Notes under the pieces: generated by a model
Databases searched by the model: none
The model's input: only the letters and a program-made list of their open reading frames with translations
What the model was told of the DNA's origin: nothing
Made by a program: the position numbers and the translations under genes
Shown: one piece after another, positions 24,864 to 32,701 of the stretch
Numbering within the stretch: position 1 is the stretch's first letter
How the letters are laid out: each line of letters begins with the position of its first letter
Assembly (NCBI GenBank): GCA_021791695.1
Contig: JAJYWC010000015.1
Coordinates: forward strand, 1-42,363
Length of the DNA: 42,363 bases
From: an archaeon
GTDB lineage: Archaea; Thermoproteota; Nitrososphaeria; Nitrososphaerales; Gagatemarchaeaceae
Reading direction: 5' to 3'

Positions 24864-26093
24864 CTAAATCGACCTGCGGATGGTCGCCGAGCGCTCCTCT
24901 CCGGTGGAGACCAGAGTCACCTTGACCCTGAGCTCGTCCTCGAGGTATCCTACGAAGTCCTCGACGACCCTCGGCAGCTGCTCGTCCTTGAGGTCCGCAC
25001 CCGAGAAGGACGGAAGTTCCTTGTAGACAGGTCTGACGGAGGCCAGCCTGGGAAGCGCCTTCGAGAAATCCGAGGTCTCGCGACCGTCCACGGAGTAGGC
25101 GGTGCACACTTTCATCTCGCGGACCTTGGTAAGGATGTCGAGCTTGGTAAGGGCGAGCTCGGACACGCCGTTCAGCCTCACCGCGTACTTCAGGGCGACC
25201 AGGTCGAGCCAGCCTATCCTCCGCGGACGCCCCGTGGTCGCGCCGTACTCTTTCCCCTCCCTCCTTATCTTGTCCCCAGTCTCGTCGAACATCTCCGTGG
25301 GGAAGGGCCCTCCGCCTACCCGGGTCGTGTAGGCCTTCGCCACTCCCATGACATCGCCCAGCGCAGAGTTGGGTATCCCGAGCCCCGCTGGCACGTATGT
25401 GGCGATGGTGTGGGCGCCCGTCACGTAGGGGTAGGTGCCATAGACGAGGTCGAGGAGCACTCCCTGGGCGCCCTCGAACATCACCGAGTGCCCCTTCTCG
25501 TTCAGGTCCATCACGGTGCCGCCTACGTCTCCGGTCCGGCCCTCGAGGATACGTCTCGACGCCGAGGTCCAGGATTCGAGGTCGGGTAGCGTCTTCATGA
25601 ACGAGCGGTAGAAGGCGACGGCTGAGCTCATATCGAAGGTGCCGTTGTCCAGGTCGCCGGCTCGGGGGACCAGCCTTAGGGCGCGCATGGCGTACGAAGG
25701 GCCTATGCCCCGCTTGGTCGTTCCAATCGGGTTGTCTCCCCTGAGCCCCTCGATGAAAGCGTCCATCTCCTTCTCGAGCGGGGTGACGACCGTGCAGCGC
25801 GAGTCGATGAGCAGGTCCGCTTGCCCACCCTCCTTCGCAATCAGGTCCAGCTCGTCCCTCAGGGTGAGCGGGTCGAGCGCGACGCCCGGACCTATCAACA
25901 GCTTCTTCTTCTTGAGTGAACCTGACGGCAGAAGGTGAAAGACGAAGGTCCTCCCGCCGATGACGATGGTGTGACCGGCGTTGCTGCCGCCGTTGTAGCG
26001 CACGACCGCTTCGAACCTGTCAGCGTAGTAGTCGACAATCTTGCCCTTCCCCTCGTCTCCCCACTGGAGTCCGACTATGCAGAGATTGCGCAC
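24864..26093 (-). CDS. purA: Adenylosuccinate synthetase
   Basis: About 409 residues. Joins IMP and aspartate with GTP in AMP synthesis. CIVGLQWGDEGKGKIVDYYA (P-loop with catalytic Asp), YNGGSNAGHTIV, RGIGPSYA, FEGAQGVLLD, TTRVGGGPFPTE and TTGRPRRIGWLDL are all present. I chose GTG 26093, just before NLCIVGLQW: a TATA-like TTAAAT near 26117-26125 puts the transcript start at this codon, so the mRNA is leaderless. The open frame continues to 26147 but would start upstream of the promoter. Confidence 0.96.
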   Translation of the reverse strand: MRNLCIVGLQWGDEGKGKIVDYYADRFEAVVRYNGGSNAGHTIVIGGRTFVFHLLPSGSLKKKKLLIGPGVALDPLTLRDELDLIAKEGGQADLLIDSRCTVVTPLEKEMDAFIEGLRGDNPIGTTKRGIGPSYAMRALRLVPRAGDLDNGTFDMSSAVAFYRSFMKTLPDLESWTSASRRILEGRTGDVGGTVMDLNEKGHSVMFEGAQGVLLDLVYGTYPYVTGAHTIATYVPAGLGIPNSALGDVMGVAKAYTTRVGGGPFPTEMFDETGDKIRREGKEYGATTGRPRRIGWLDLVALKYAVRLNGVSELALTKLDILTKVREMKVCTAYSVDGRETSDFSKALPRLASVRPVYKELPSFSGADLKDEQLPRVVEDFVGYLEDELRVKVTLVSTGEERSATIRRSI

Positions 26094-26116
26094 ATACCCC
26101 GAGGTATGCCTGTCGG

Positions 26117-26125
26117 GATTTAACT
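26117..26125 (-). promoter_or_regulatory. TATA-like box of purA
   Basis: The minus strand reads AGTTAAATC, centred about 28 bases before GTG 26093. This decides the start codon of purA. Confidence 0.5.
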
Positions 26126-26177
26126 CTATGCGACACGGACGATGCAATTTCCGGGTGCGTGCAGCGCGCGGCCGGGG

Positions 26178-26600
26178 CTAGAGTCCTACCAGGCCGTCCA
26201 GCGAGAAGGCGCCGGCTCCGACCACCAGCAGCACGAGGCAGAGCAGCAGGTAGGTTACGTCGATCTCGTAGTTCGGCTTGCCCGGCGCTATGTACTTCAT
26301 CTTCATCTTGCGGCCCTTGAGCAATATTATCGAGCCGAACTGCAGGATGAAGAAGAATGAGACGACAGGTACGAGCAGTCCCAGTACAAGGAACGAGCCA
26401 CCGAAGAACTCGAGGAGACCGGAAAGCACCGCAGCGGTCCCGGGCACACCCTGGCTCTTCATGAACTCTACCGCTCCCTTCTTGCCATCTCCGCTCAGCT
26501 TTGGATATCCATGGACCATCAGACTGGCCCCAACAGCGACCCTGAGGACGAGGGAGAGGTACGGCAGGTAGGGCAAGAGAGGTTCGAGAAGTTGTCCCAC
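26178..26600 (-). CDS. DoxX family membrane protein
   Basis: 140 residues with four predicted membrane helices: SLVLRVAVGASLMVHGYPKL, LLEFFGGSFLVLGLLVPVVS, FFFILQFGSIILL and YLLLCLVLLVVGAGAFSL. The GYPKL motif after helix 1 and a Gly/Glu-rich helix 2 are DoxX features. The family includes thiosulfate:quinone oxidoreductase small subunits and uncharacterised redox-linked membrane proteins, so a specific role cannot be assigned. The start is GTG 26600. Confidence 0.82.
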   Translation of the reverse strand: MGQLLEPLLPYLPYLSLVLRVAVGASLMVHGYPKLSGDGKKGAVEFMKSQGVPGTAAVLSGLLEFFGGSFLVLGLLVPVVSFFFILQFGSIILLKGRKMKMKYIAPGKPNYEIDVTYLLLCLVLLVVGAGAFSLDGLVGL

Positions 26601-26615
26601 GTTGCTCCCCTTCCT

Positions 26616-26978
26616 TTACAGGCCCCAGCTTGCCTTTGTGACCGGCGTTATCCTGACGTAGGGACGCCCACGTTCGTGGAGCAGCTCGGCGACGCCACGC
26701 ACCTCCACTCCTCTCGCCCGCCACGGAGAGACCGAGACCACGTCGTCTACCACGAAAGCTACCTTCCGGCTTGAGAGCATGTGCCTCCACTTCAGGCTGC
26801 TTGCTAGGTTCCGTCCGCTGAAGTACAGAAACCGGCCGTCGAACTCGTACACAACGGGGACTATGTGCGGCTGGCCGTCGGGGGACGCGGTGGCCAGCCT
26901 GCCTAGCCCGCCTCGGCAAAGAAAGGAGGCTTCCTTCTCAGTGAGCAGGGACTCTCTTGCCTCTTGCCTCAAGACCAT
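26616..26978 (-). CDS. Pyridoxamine 5'-phosphate oxidase-like flavin/F420-binding protein
   Basis: About 120 residues. A split-barrel fold is indicated by EASFLCRGGLGRLATASPDGQPHIVPVVYEFDGRFLYFSG and KVAFVVDDV. The family binds FMN or F420 and reduces small molecules; the actual cofactor is not determinable. ATG 26978 is chosen because a TATA-like TATATTAA (27004-27011) predicts a transcript start near 26982; ATG 26987 is the alternative. The stop lies 15 bases before doxX. Confidence 0.8.
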   Translation of the reverse strand: MVLRQEARESLLTEKEASFLCRGGLGRLATASPDGQPHIVPVVYEFDGRFLYFSGRNLASSLKWRHMLSSRKVAFVVDDVVSVSPWRARGVEVRGVAELLHERGRPYVRITPVTKASWGL

Positions 26979-27015
26979 AACGAACATTGTCGTGCGGCGC
27001 AGGTTAATATACCAG

Positions 27016-27037
27016 GTAGTCGGCAACTACTAAGTAG
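27016..27037. promoter_or_regulatory. Nested small inverted repeats between PPOX and thioredoxin genes
   Basis: GTAGT (27016-27020) and ACTAC (27026-27030) flank 5 bases, and CTAC-TAA-GTAG follows at 27027-27037. The pair sits directly upstream of the TATA-like box of the PPOX gene, at the site where archaeal TFB and regulators bind. Short repeats of this size can arise by chance. Confidence 0.35.
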
Positions 27038-27118
27038 ATAATCCTGAGGATATCTGGTCAAGCTCGCTTTACCGGCCAGTAGCGCGGGAGAGACTTAGAC
27101 AGTATGGAAAGACTACTA

Positions 27119-27127
27119 CGTTTATAT
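27119..27127 (+). promoter_or_regulatory. TATA-like box of the thioredoxin gene
   Basis: CGTTTATAT is centred about 34 bases before ATG 27158, giving a leader of around 8 bases. Confidence 0.5.
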
Positions 27128-27157
27128 TGCTGAGCGGCGTCGCTTTAGACGAGAAAG

Positions 27158-27508
27158 ATGCAGGCAGAAACGATAAAGAAAATCAGCGGGGATGACTTCC
27201 AGAGGAGCGTCTTTGGAGCCCCCGAACCCGTGGTGGTGGACTTCTACGCAGATTGGTGCCCGCCGTGCAAGATGGTCTCTCCTATCCTTGAGGGCCTATC
27301 CGAGGAATACCGAGGAAAGGTCAGCTTCGTGAAGGTCAACGTAGACGAAGAGGCGGAACTGGCGTCGCAGTTCGGTATCATGAGCATTCCTACGGTCGTC
27401 TTCTTCGCAAAGGGGAAGGTGTCTGACGCCGTCATCGGCGCGGTACCGGCGACAACGTACAGGGAGAAGCTGGAGCAGGCGATTAGGAGCAGCACGACGG
27501 TGGGCTGA
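27158..27508 (+). CDS. trxA: Thioredoxin
   Basis: 116 residues. The redox motif is FYADWCPPCKMVSPIL (WCPPC rather than the classic WCGPC). VKVNVDEEAELASQFGIMSIPTVVFFAKG includes the conserved cis-proline. Cytoplasmic, as no signal peptide is seen. The RpoP-like frame begins 2 bases after its TGA, and an Lpd-like reductase follows. Confidence 0.94.
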   Translation: MQAETIKKISGDDFQRSVFGAPEPVVVDFYADWCPPCKMVSPILEGLSEEYRGKVSFVKVNVDEEAELASQFGIMSIPTVVFFAKGKVSDAVIGAVPATTYREKLEQAIRSSTTVG

Positions 27509-27509
27509 T

Positions 27510-27689
27510 ATAAGCCAGACAGAGGAGACGAGGGTCTTCCAGGACGCCGGGTACACCTGCGTCAGGTGTGGGGTCTGGGCCGGCCATAAGGAGCTGGACC
27601 CCCTTCCTTCGCCGAGGTGCTCGAACTGCGGCTTTACGGTCTTCGCGAAGACGCGCTCGAGCCTCGTCAAGCAAATGAGGTCAGTTTAG
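27510..27689 (+). CDS. rpoP: RNA polymerase subunit P-like (Rpo12) zinc ribbon, apparent ATA start
   Basis: A 59-codon frame that reads SQTEETRVFQDAGYTCVRCG and ends RCSNCGFTVFAKTRSSLVKQMRSV. The two CxxC pairs about 20 residues apart, followed by G-F-x-V-x-x-K-x-R, match archaeal RpoP, a small platform subunit of RNA polymerase. No ATG, GTG or TTG occurs in this frame from the upstream in-frame stop to near its end. ATA 27510 (ATA AGC CAG) has GGTGG about 6 bases upstream and gives a normal family length. Translation could also be coupled to the thioredoxin stop at 27508. It could be another zinc-ribbon protein, but the tail favours RpoP. Confidence 0.72.
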   Translation: MSQTEETRVFQDAGYTCVRCGVWAGHKELDPLPSPRCSNCGFTVFAKTRSSLVKQMRSV

Positions 27690-27735
27690 GCCGCGCCGGT
27701 ATAGGCTTATCTTTCGCTCGGCCGACGGCGGCGTC

Positions 27736-29181
27736 ATGAAAGAGTACGACCTGGTCGTAGTCGGGACCGGCTCGGCGATGAACCTAGTAGACCCGATGAT
27801 ACGGGGAAACCCGGACATCAGGATCGCTGTGATAGACAAGGACGAGCCGGGGGGCATCTGCCTCACCAGGGGGTGCATCCCCTCGAAGCTTCTTCTGTAT
27901 CCTGCCGAGCTTGTCAGGTCGCTCGAGGACGGAAAGGAACTAGGCGTATCCGCCAGCATCGCGGTAGACTTTCCGTTCATAATGCAGAGGATGCGGCGGT
28001 TGATAGGGGCTGATATCAACTCCATCCGCGACGGCCTGTCCAGTTCCGCGAACATCGACTACTATCACTCGACGGCGGAGTTCGTCTCGCCCTATACGAT
28101 GAGGGTCAGCGGCGACGAGATTCACGGTAAGATGTTCTTCCTTTGCACTGGTTCGAGACCGGCCCTCCCCGATGTCAAAGGGTTGGAGAAGTGCAGCTAC
28201 CTGACCAGCGACACGGTGCTCGCGCTCACGGCACTGCCCGAGAGTCTTCTCATCGTGGGGGGAGGATACATCGCGGCGGAGTACGGGCACTTCTTCGCGG
28301 CAATGGGCACGAAGGTTACCATACTCGGGAGGAACCCCCAGTTCCTCCCGGACGAGGAACCGGAGGTCTCGAAGGTCGTGAGGAAAGGACTCGAGAAGCA
28401 CATGAGGATAATCACCGACTGTGAAGTCACTGAGGTCGTCGACTCAGGGACGAAGAAGATAGTCACTGCCCGCGACAGGGCTACAGGAAAGAGCATGACG
28501 ATGGAAGCCCAGTTCATAATGTACGCGTCGGGGAGGGAAGCTACGTCCGACATTCTTCACCCCGAGAGAGCTGGAATCCAGACGGAGGACGGCGGGTGGA
28601 TTTCGGTCAACGAGTACCTCCAGACGACGCAGCCGAACGTGTGGGCGTTCGGCGATGCGAACGGGAAGCACCTCTTCAAGCACGTCGCCAACTACGAGTC
28701 GCAGGTGGTCTATTACAATGCTGTCCTGAAGCAGAACGTGAAGGCAGACTACCACGCCGTTCCCCACGCCGTATTCACGTATCCTGAGGTCGCTGCCGTC
28801 GGGATGAGGGAGAGAGAAGCGCTGGAGTCGTACGACCCCGAGGACATACTCATCGGGTTCTACCAGTACCAGAACACAGCCAAGGGTGAGGCGATGGACG
28901 CCAGAGATTATTTCGTCAAGGTCATCCTGCAGGGGAGCACCATGAAGATCCTGGGCGCGCACATCGTTGGCCCGCACGCGTCCGTACTGATCCAGGAGGT
29001 CGTCAACGTGATGTACTCGCCGGGCGAGAGCGGAGAAACGGTGAGCAAGGCGATGCACATCCATCCGGCCCTGAGCGAGGTGGTCGAGCGCGCGTTCACA
29101 GCGCTCTATCCACCCGAGCAGTATCACCACATGCTAATGCACGCTGGGCTTGAGGAAGGGGCCGAGCACCACCATCACTGA
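27736..29181 (+). CDS. Dihydrolipoamide dehydrogenase-like pyridine nucleotide-disulfide oxidoreductase
   Basis: 481 residues. FAD motif YDLVVVGTGSA, redox disulfide GGICLTRGCIPSK (C-x4-C), NAD motif LLIVGGGYIAAEYGHFF, and VWAFGDANGKHLFKH. The C-terminal His-Glu partner is in HIHPALSEVVERAF. This fits Lpd-type enzymes, but no 2-oxoacid dehydrogenase or glycine-cleavage partner is nearby. The neighbouring thioredoxin suggests it might reduce another disulfide partner (inference). A natural EHHHH tail ends the protein and could bind metal. A TATA-like CTTATCTTTC near 27705 gives an almost leaderless start at ATG 27736. Confidence 0.88.
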   Translation: MKEYDLVVVGTGSAMNLVDPMIRGNPDIRIAVIDKDEPGGICLTRGCIPSKLLLYPAELVRSLEDGKELGVSASIAVDFPFIMQRMRRLIGADINSIRDGLSSSANIDYYHSTAEFVSPYTMRVSGDEIHGKMFFLCTGSRPALPDVKGLEKCSYLTSDTVLALTALPESLLIVGGGYIAAEYGHFFAAMGTKVTILGRNPQFLPDEEPEVSKVVRKGLEKHMRIITDCEVTEVVDSGTKKIVTARDRATGKSMTMEAQFIMYASGREATSDILHPERAGIQTEDGGWISVNEYLQTTQPNVWAFGDANGKHLFKHVANYESQVVYYNAVLKQNVKADYHAVPHAVFTYPEVAAVGMREREALESYDPEDILIGFYQYQNTAKGEAMDARDYFVKVILQGSTMKILGAHIVGPHASVLIQEVVNVMYSPGESGETVSKAMHIHPALSEVVERAFTALYPPEQYHHMLMHAGLEEGAEHHHH

Positions 29182-29229
29182 CGACAGCACCCTCTTAAGG
29201 AACGCAGGGCAGGGACTAATGCTGGGATT

Positions 29230-29790
29230 ATGGTCGCCATAAACTTCGGGGAGGTCGATTCGGCGATCGCGTTCCTGAGCTCCATGGCAATCATACTCGG
29301 AGCGATCTTCGTCGTGCTCGAGATAAGGGACAACAAGAAGATGATCGAAGCGGCAACCGAGCAGGCGAAGGCAGCCGCGATCCAGGCGGACGCCAGCGCC
29401 CAGCAGACGAAGCAGAACATCGAGATAGCCGACATGGACATCATCATGAGACTCTACGAGTTCGCGAACACGCGCGAAGTCCAGATGTCGTGGCTGACAG
29501 TCCTTAGCTCGACTGTCAACTCTTTCGATGAATTCAATAGGCTCCCGAACGAAGACCAGGTCTCCTTCTATCAGATAGCGTCGCTCTTCGAATCCATCGG
29601 CGTCCTCCTGGACAGAGGCATAATCACCCTGCGGACCGTCGACGACATGTTCCTGCCACAGACGGGTTGGAAGAAGATGAAACCCTTCCTCGATGGTATC
29701 AGGGAGCAGACGGGCTCCGAAGGATTCCCGTACTTCGAGAAGATGAACGCAGCGCTCGAAAGACAGGCCTCCGCGACGAGCCCTAACTAA
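29230..29790 (+). CDS. Small membrane-anchored protein with coiled coil, unknown function
   Basis: 186 residues. One hydrophobic segment (about residues 10-33, AIAFLSSMAIILGAIFVVLEI) is followed by a charged, Ala/Gln-rich heptad-like stretch (KMIEAATEQAKAAAIQADAS) and then a soluble helical domain (MDIIMRLYEFANTREVQMSW, DQVSFYQIASLFESIGVLLD). The layout resembles DUF4760-type proteins, which are uncharacterised. A TATA-like CTTAAGG near 29193 supports expression. No operon partner is obvious. Confidence 0.7.
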   Translation: MVAINFGEVDSAIAFLSSMAIILGAIFVVLEIRDNKKMIEAATEQAKAAAIQADASAQQTKQNIEIADMDIIMRLYEFANTREVQMSWLTVLSSTVNSFDEFNRLPNEDQVSFYQIASLFESIGVLLDRGIITLRTVDDMFLPQTGWKKMKPFLDGIREQTGSEGFPYFEKMNAALERQASATSPN

Positions 29791-30017
29791 ATAGTCCTCT
29801 GCGATGATACAGAACTTGAGGCACGGCGTGCTTTATCGCGTCCGGCAACTACACCACCAGCATGCCATCGGTGGTGTCTCTTCCCGACGAGGCAGTTTAC
29901 TCCTCTAGTTCCCACGCTCTAAATTTCAAGCAGTCTCACATTTCATCGAGCGACAGTGCAGGGCCAGCGTCCGACCGCGGGCCAAAGTTTATCGAAGTGC
30001 CGTCGGGGCTGCCCTGC
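29791..30017. other. Intergenic region with a hairpin and promoter
   Basis: Contains a perfect inverted repeat, ACACCACC (29851-29858) with GGTGGTGT (29870-29877) and an 11-base loop, and a TATA-like AGTTTATCG near 29984-29992 serving the next gene. An open frame from ATG 29862 runs through it into that gene, but its first 52 residues are low-complexity and precede the promoter, so I exclude them. Confidence 0.45.
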
Positions 30018-30497
30018 ATGGGTGAAGAAAGGGAATCGTCGGACCGGGAGGAGGTCTCGGACCTCGTGAAGAGGCTTTTCGTGAGCGGGGACGAAAGGAG
30101 GTGGAAGGACGTGGTCGCTTGCTTCTCTCCGAAGGTCCTTCTTGACATGTCTTCATCCGGAGGTGGCAAGCCTTCGAGGACGAGTCCGAAGCGCATCGCC
30201 GAGATATGGGAGTCAGGGGTGAAGGGACTGGCAGCGAGCCACCACCAAGTCGGGAACATGCTGGTGAGCATCGAAGGGACAGAGGCGGCTGCTTTCTGTT
30301 ATGCGACGGCCACACACTACTTCCCCAACCCTTCGGGCCAGAACGTGCACACGTTCGTCGGCACCTACGACTTCCACCTTTCCAAGACGGCTGGGAAGTG
30401 GTCGATAGACGCATGGAGGTTCAACCTGAAGTACGAGGACGGCAACCTGCTGCTGTCGGAGATCGCCAAGAAGGCCTCAAGGCAGTCTAGCTCTTAG
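30018..30497 (+). CDS. NTF2-like/SnoaL-fold protein
   Basis: 159 residues from ATG 30018, chosen because a TATA-like box lies about 29 bases upstream. EEVSDLVKRLFVSGDERRWKDVVACFSPKVLLD is the N-terminal helix and first strand pattern of the NTF2-like superfamily. HHQVGNMLVSIEGTEAAAFCYATATHYFP and TYDFHLSKTAGKWSIDAWRFNLKY are the curved-sheet strands. Members include isomerases, dehydratases and pure binding proteins; no catalytic set can be assigned. Its end overlaps the converging GNAT gene by 11 bases. Confidence 0.78.
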   Translation: MGEERESSDREEVSDLVKRLFVSGDERRWKDVVACFSPKVLLDMSSSGGGKPSRTSPKRIAEIWESGVKGLAASHHQVGNMLVSIEGTEAAAFCYATATHYFPNPSGQNVHTFVGTYDFHLSKTAGKWSIDAWRFNLKYEDGNLLLSEIAKKASRQSSS

Positions 30498-31014
30498 GCT
30501 CGCCAGCGGGAAAGTCCGGGATGGACGGCCCGTCGAGGACCAGAAGCACCTCCCCGGGGACAACGAACATGGACCTGTACATGCTCACCCCCCTGATCAT
30601 CCCGTACTTCCGGGAGACCTCCCCGAAGCTCGTCTTCCTGAACCCGTGGCCCCTGAAGAGGGCGTTGGACTCAGCGTTGTCCTCTCCGACGCTCGCGTAA
30701 ACTTCGTTCGCGCCCACCGACCTGAGGTACGATACCGCGTCGCGAAGGAGCCGTGAGCCTACGCCCCTGCGGCGGTGAGCCGACGCGACGGCTACATAGT
30801 AGACGTAGCCCGCCCCCTTCTCCATGGTCTTGAGCATCGAGAGACCGATCGGCTCGCCGCCGATGTACGCGGCCCTAACCGTCTGCACGTCGCCCACCGT
30901 CCTCACCGCGTGTCTGAGGTAGACTCCCGTGAAGCTCTCCTGGAGCACGCCGTCCAGCGCAGCTCTCTCGGACCGGGGAACATCCCTTATCTCGGCCAGG
31001 TCGGCTTCGCTCAG
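30487..31014 (-). CDS. GNAT-family N-acetyltransferase, apparent CTG start
   Basis: About 175 residues. The acetyl-CoA loop is VAVASAHRRRGVGSRLLRDAVSYL, followed by YASVGEDNAESNALFRGHGFRKT, standard GNAT motifs A and B. The first usual start, GTG 30948, cuts off the N-terminal strand and helix. In frame upstream, SEADLAEIRDVPRSERAALD reads like the missing helix, and CTG 31014 overlaps the amidohydrolase TGA as CTGA. GAGGGTG lies 8 bases before it. No ATG, GTG or TTG is available in between. The C-terminus has an unusual extension of about 30 residues. Substrate unknown. Confidence 0.82.
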   Translation of the reverse strand: MSEADLAEIRDVPRSERAALDGVLQESFTGVYLRHAVRTVGDVQTVRAAYIGGEPIGLSMLKTMEKGAGYVYYVAVASAHRRRGVGSRLLRDAVSYLRSVGANEVYASVGEDNAESNALFRGHGFRKTSFGEVSRKYGMIRGVSMYRSMFVVPGEVLLVLDGPSIPDFPAGEPKS

Positions 31015-31832
31015 AGATTGAACACCCTCTTGGCGTTGCCGGAGAGGATTGCCGACCTGTCGGCCTCATCGACCCTGAGTCTCCGGACCAGCTCGAGGGA
31101 CAGCTTCGGCGTGGAGACTGGATAGTCCGTCCCGAAGACCACCTTCTCGGCGCCGCCGGCGTAATAGATCGCCCTCGTAAGCTGGTCTGCGAGAGAGTCC
31201 ATGTAACCCTCAAGGTACTTGCTCCCACCGACGACAAGGCCCGAGATATCAGCGTAGACGTTCGGATGCTTGTAGACCAGCTCGCCGACGTCCTGTATCC
31301 ACGGATTGCCGAAGTGGCAGATAACTATTCTCAGTCCCGGCCTAACGTTCGCGAGCCTGTCTATCGTGAGTGGGTGGGCGTGTTCCAGGCTCCCGTTCGG
31401 GGTGGCGGTGTCACCGGTGTGGAACATGACCGGCAGGTCCTCCGCCTCCGCGTAGCTGTAGAGCGGGTCCAGGACCCCGTCGTCCGCGAAGACCCTAAGG
31501 TAGCCCAGCCTTACCTTGAAGCCTCGCACTTCGGAGCTCCTCCTAGCCAGCTCCACCGCTCTACCGACGTCCTGTGCGTTGGGTTCGACCGTAAAGATGG
31601 GGGAAAGGACCCCCTCGCTCCGGCGACACAGCTCGAGCACCTTCTCGTTCGGAAGCGGTATCCCGCCGCGAAGAGGAGGGCTTAGGAGAAGGCCCCTCGA
31701 GATGGCGTTGGATTCCATCAGCCCGAGAAGCTCTTCCAAGTCGTACCTGAGACCGTTGAGGGTGGCGTATGGGATGAGCTGGTCCTGAGGGTTCTCGGAG
31801 AGATGTACGTGGGCGTCGATTGTCACAGGCAT
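31011..31832 (-). CDS. Amidohydrolase 2-family TIM-barrel metal hydrolase
   Basis: 273 residues. DAHVHLSE gives the HxH metal pair at the N-terminus. FHTGDTATPNGSLEHAHPLTID, IVICHFGNPWIQDV and VFGTDYPVSTP supply the remaining His and Asp ligands. The family covers decarboxylases and hydrolases; the substrate cannot be told. It is translationally coupled to the GNAT gene downstream. Confidence 0.87.
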   Translation of the reverse strand: MPVTIDAHVHLSENPQDQLIPYATLNGLRYDLEELLGLMESNAISRGLLLSPPLRGGIPLPNEKVLELCRRSEGVLSPIFTVEPNAQDVGRAVELARRSSEVRGFKVRLGYLRVFADDGVLDPLYSYAEAEDLPVMFHTGDTATPNGSLEHAHPLTIDRLANVRPGLRIVICHFGNPWIQDVGELVYKHPNVYADISGLVVGGSKYLEGYMDSLADQLTRAIYYAGGAEKVVFGTDYPVSTPKLSLELVRRLRVDEADRSAILSGNAKRVFNL

Positions 31833-31844
31833 TCAGGAGAAGTG

Positions 31845-32522
31845 TCACCCGATTTGGGATAAACCTTTGCCGCTCGGGGTCGAAATCGCTGGCTCAGTGG
31901 GGTGCCCGACGGGTACGCGATACATCCTCCAGAGCTTACGGAAGAAGAGCGTCATGGCGAGGTCGACCACTAGAACCAATGGTGAGCCGACCGTCGCGAT
32001 GAGGCCTATGGCGGCGATCGGCAGGATGAGCCCGAACGCCAGCGCTATCAGCTGCTGTTCGTTGTTGGTCGAGCCGCCCACCCTGAGCACGACTGCCAGG
32101 AAGAGTGCCTGGACGAGAAGGACGAGCACGAAGTCGACCGCCGGCGGGATGAGCAGGGTCATCGCCAAGCCCTCCTCGACGATTCCGTAGGCAGCGCCGA
32201 GGACGAGGACGGTAGCCTATCCCTTGTTCCAGCGTACCGCGGCCTCCCTGACGAGGAGGACTCCGGGCCCGTAGAGTCCCAGGTTCGCAGCGAGCTGGAA
32301 GAGGAACTGTCCGGGGTTCAGCACGACCATCTCGAGAGGGCTCGAGCTGGAGAGATACTCGGGTATGCCCGGGATGAGAAGCAGCAGGCATATCACCGGA
32401 TGGGCTTTGAGGAGGTCCAGGAGGCTGCGAAGGAGCCCCGTCCTTCCCGTCTCAACGGGGGCGGTGGCGTCAAGGACCGGGCCGAGTGCAGGTGGACCGG
32501 CCAAGGTCTCGCAGCTGGCCAT
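31845..32522 (-). pseudogene. Multi-pass membrane protein gene interrupted by in-frame TAG
   Basis: Two open frames, 32522-32217 and 32216-31845, lie in the same frame separated only by TAG at 32219-32217. The join reads VRWNKG-stop-ATVLVLGAAYGIVEEGLA. Related membrane proteins, as I recall the family, have a Trp at this place (KGWxTxLLLGAAYGIxEEGL), so one TGG-to-TAG change explains it. The first half has IPEYLSSSSP and LFQLAANLGLYGPGVLLVRE. The second has helices near DFVLVLLVQALFLAVVL and IALAFGLILPIAAIGLIATVG. The total of about 225 codons seems short for the family, so an internal deletion after EEGLA is possible. Function unknown. Confidence 0.7.
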
Positions 32523-32583
32523 GTAGTCCGCTGCGCCCAGGCTTAGATGAGCGTTGCTCCAAATCGGCGGTAATCCAGCAAGT

Positions 32584-32591
32584 CATATATG
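32584..32591. promoter_or_regulatory. Near-symmetrical TATA element between tRNA-Ser and the membrane protein gene
   Basis: CATATATG is palindromic and lies about 29 bases before the tRNA 5' end on the plus strand. On the minus strand it lies some 65 bases before ATG 32522. It could serve both directions. Confidence 0.5.
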
Positions 32592-32616
32592 CGCTGGCTT
32601 TCGTGGACTGTTTTCG

Positions 32617-32701
32617 GCCGGCGTATGGGTAACCTGGTAACCCAGCAGCCTGGAAAGCTGCCGTCCGAAAGGGCTTGCAAGTTCAAATCTTGCCGCCGGC
32701 G
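32617..32701 (+). tRNA. tRNA-Ser (GGA anticodon)
   Basis: Acceptor stem GCCGGCG pairs with CGCCGGC (32694-32700), followed by discriminator G. The D arm is GGG/CCC with the loop TAACCTGGTAA. The anticodon stem GCAGC/GCTGC carries loop CTGGAAA, so the anticodon is GGA and reads UCC/UCU. The variable arm is long, as in class II tRNA-Ser, and the T arm is GCAAG-TTCAAAT-CTTGC. No intron is seen. CCA is not encoded. Confidence 0.95.
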
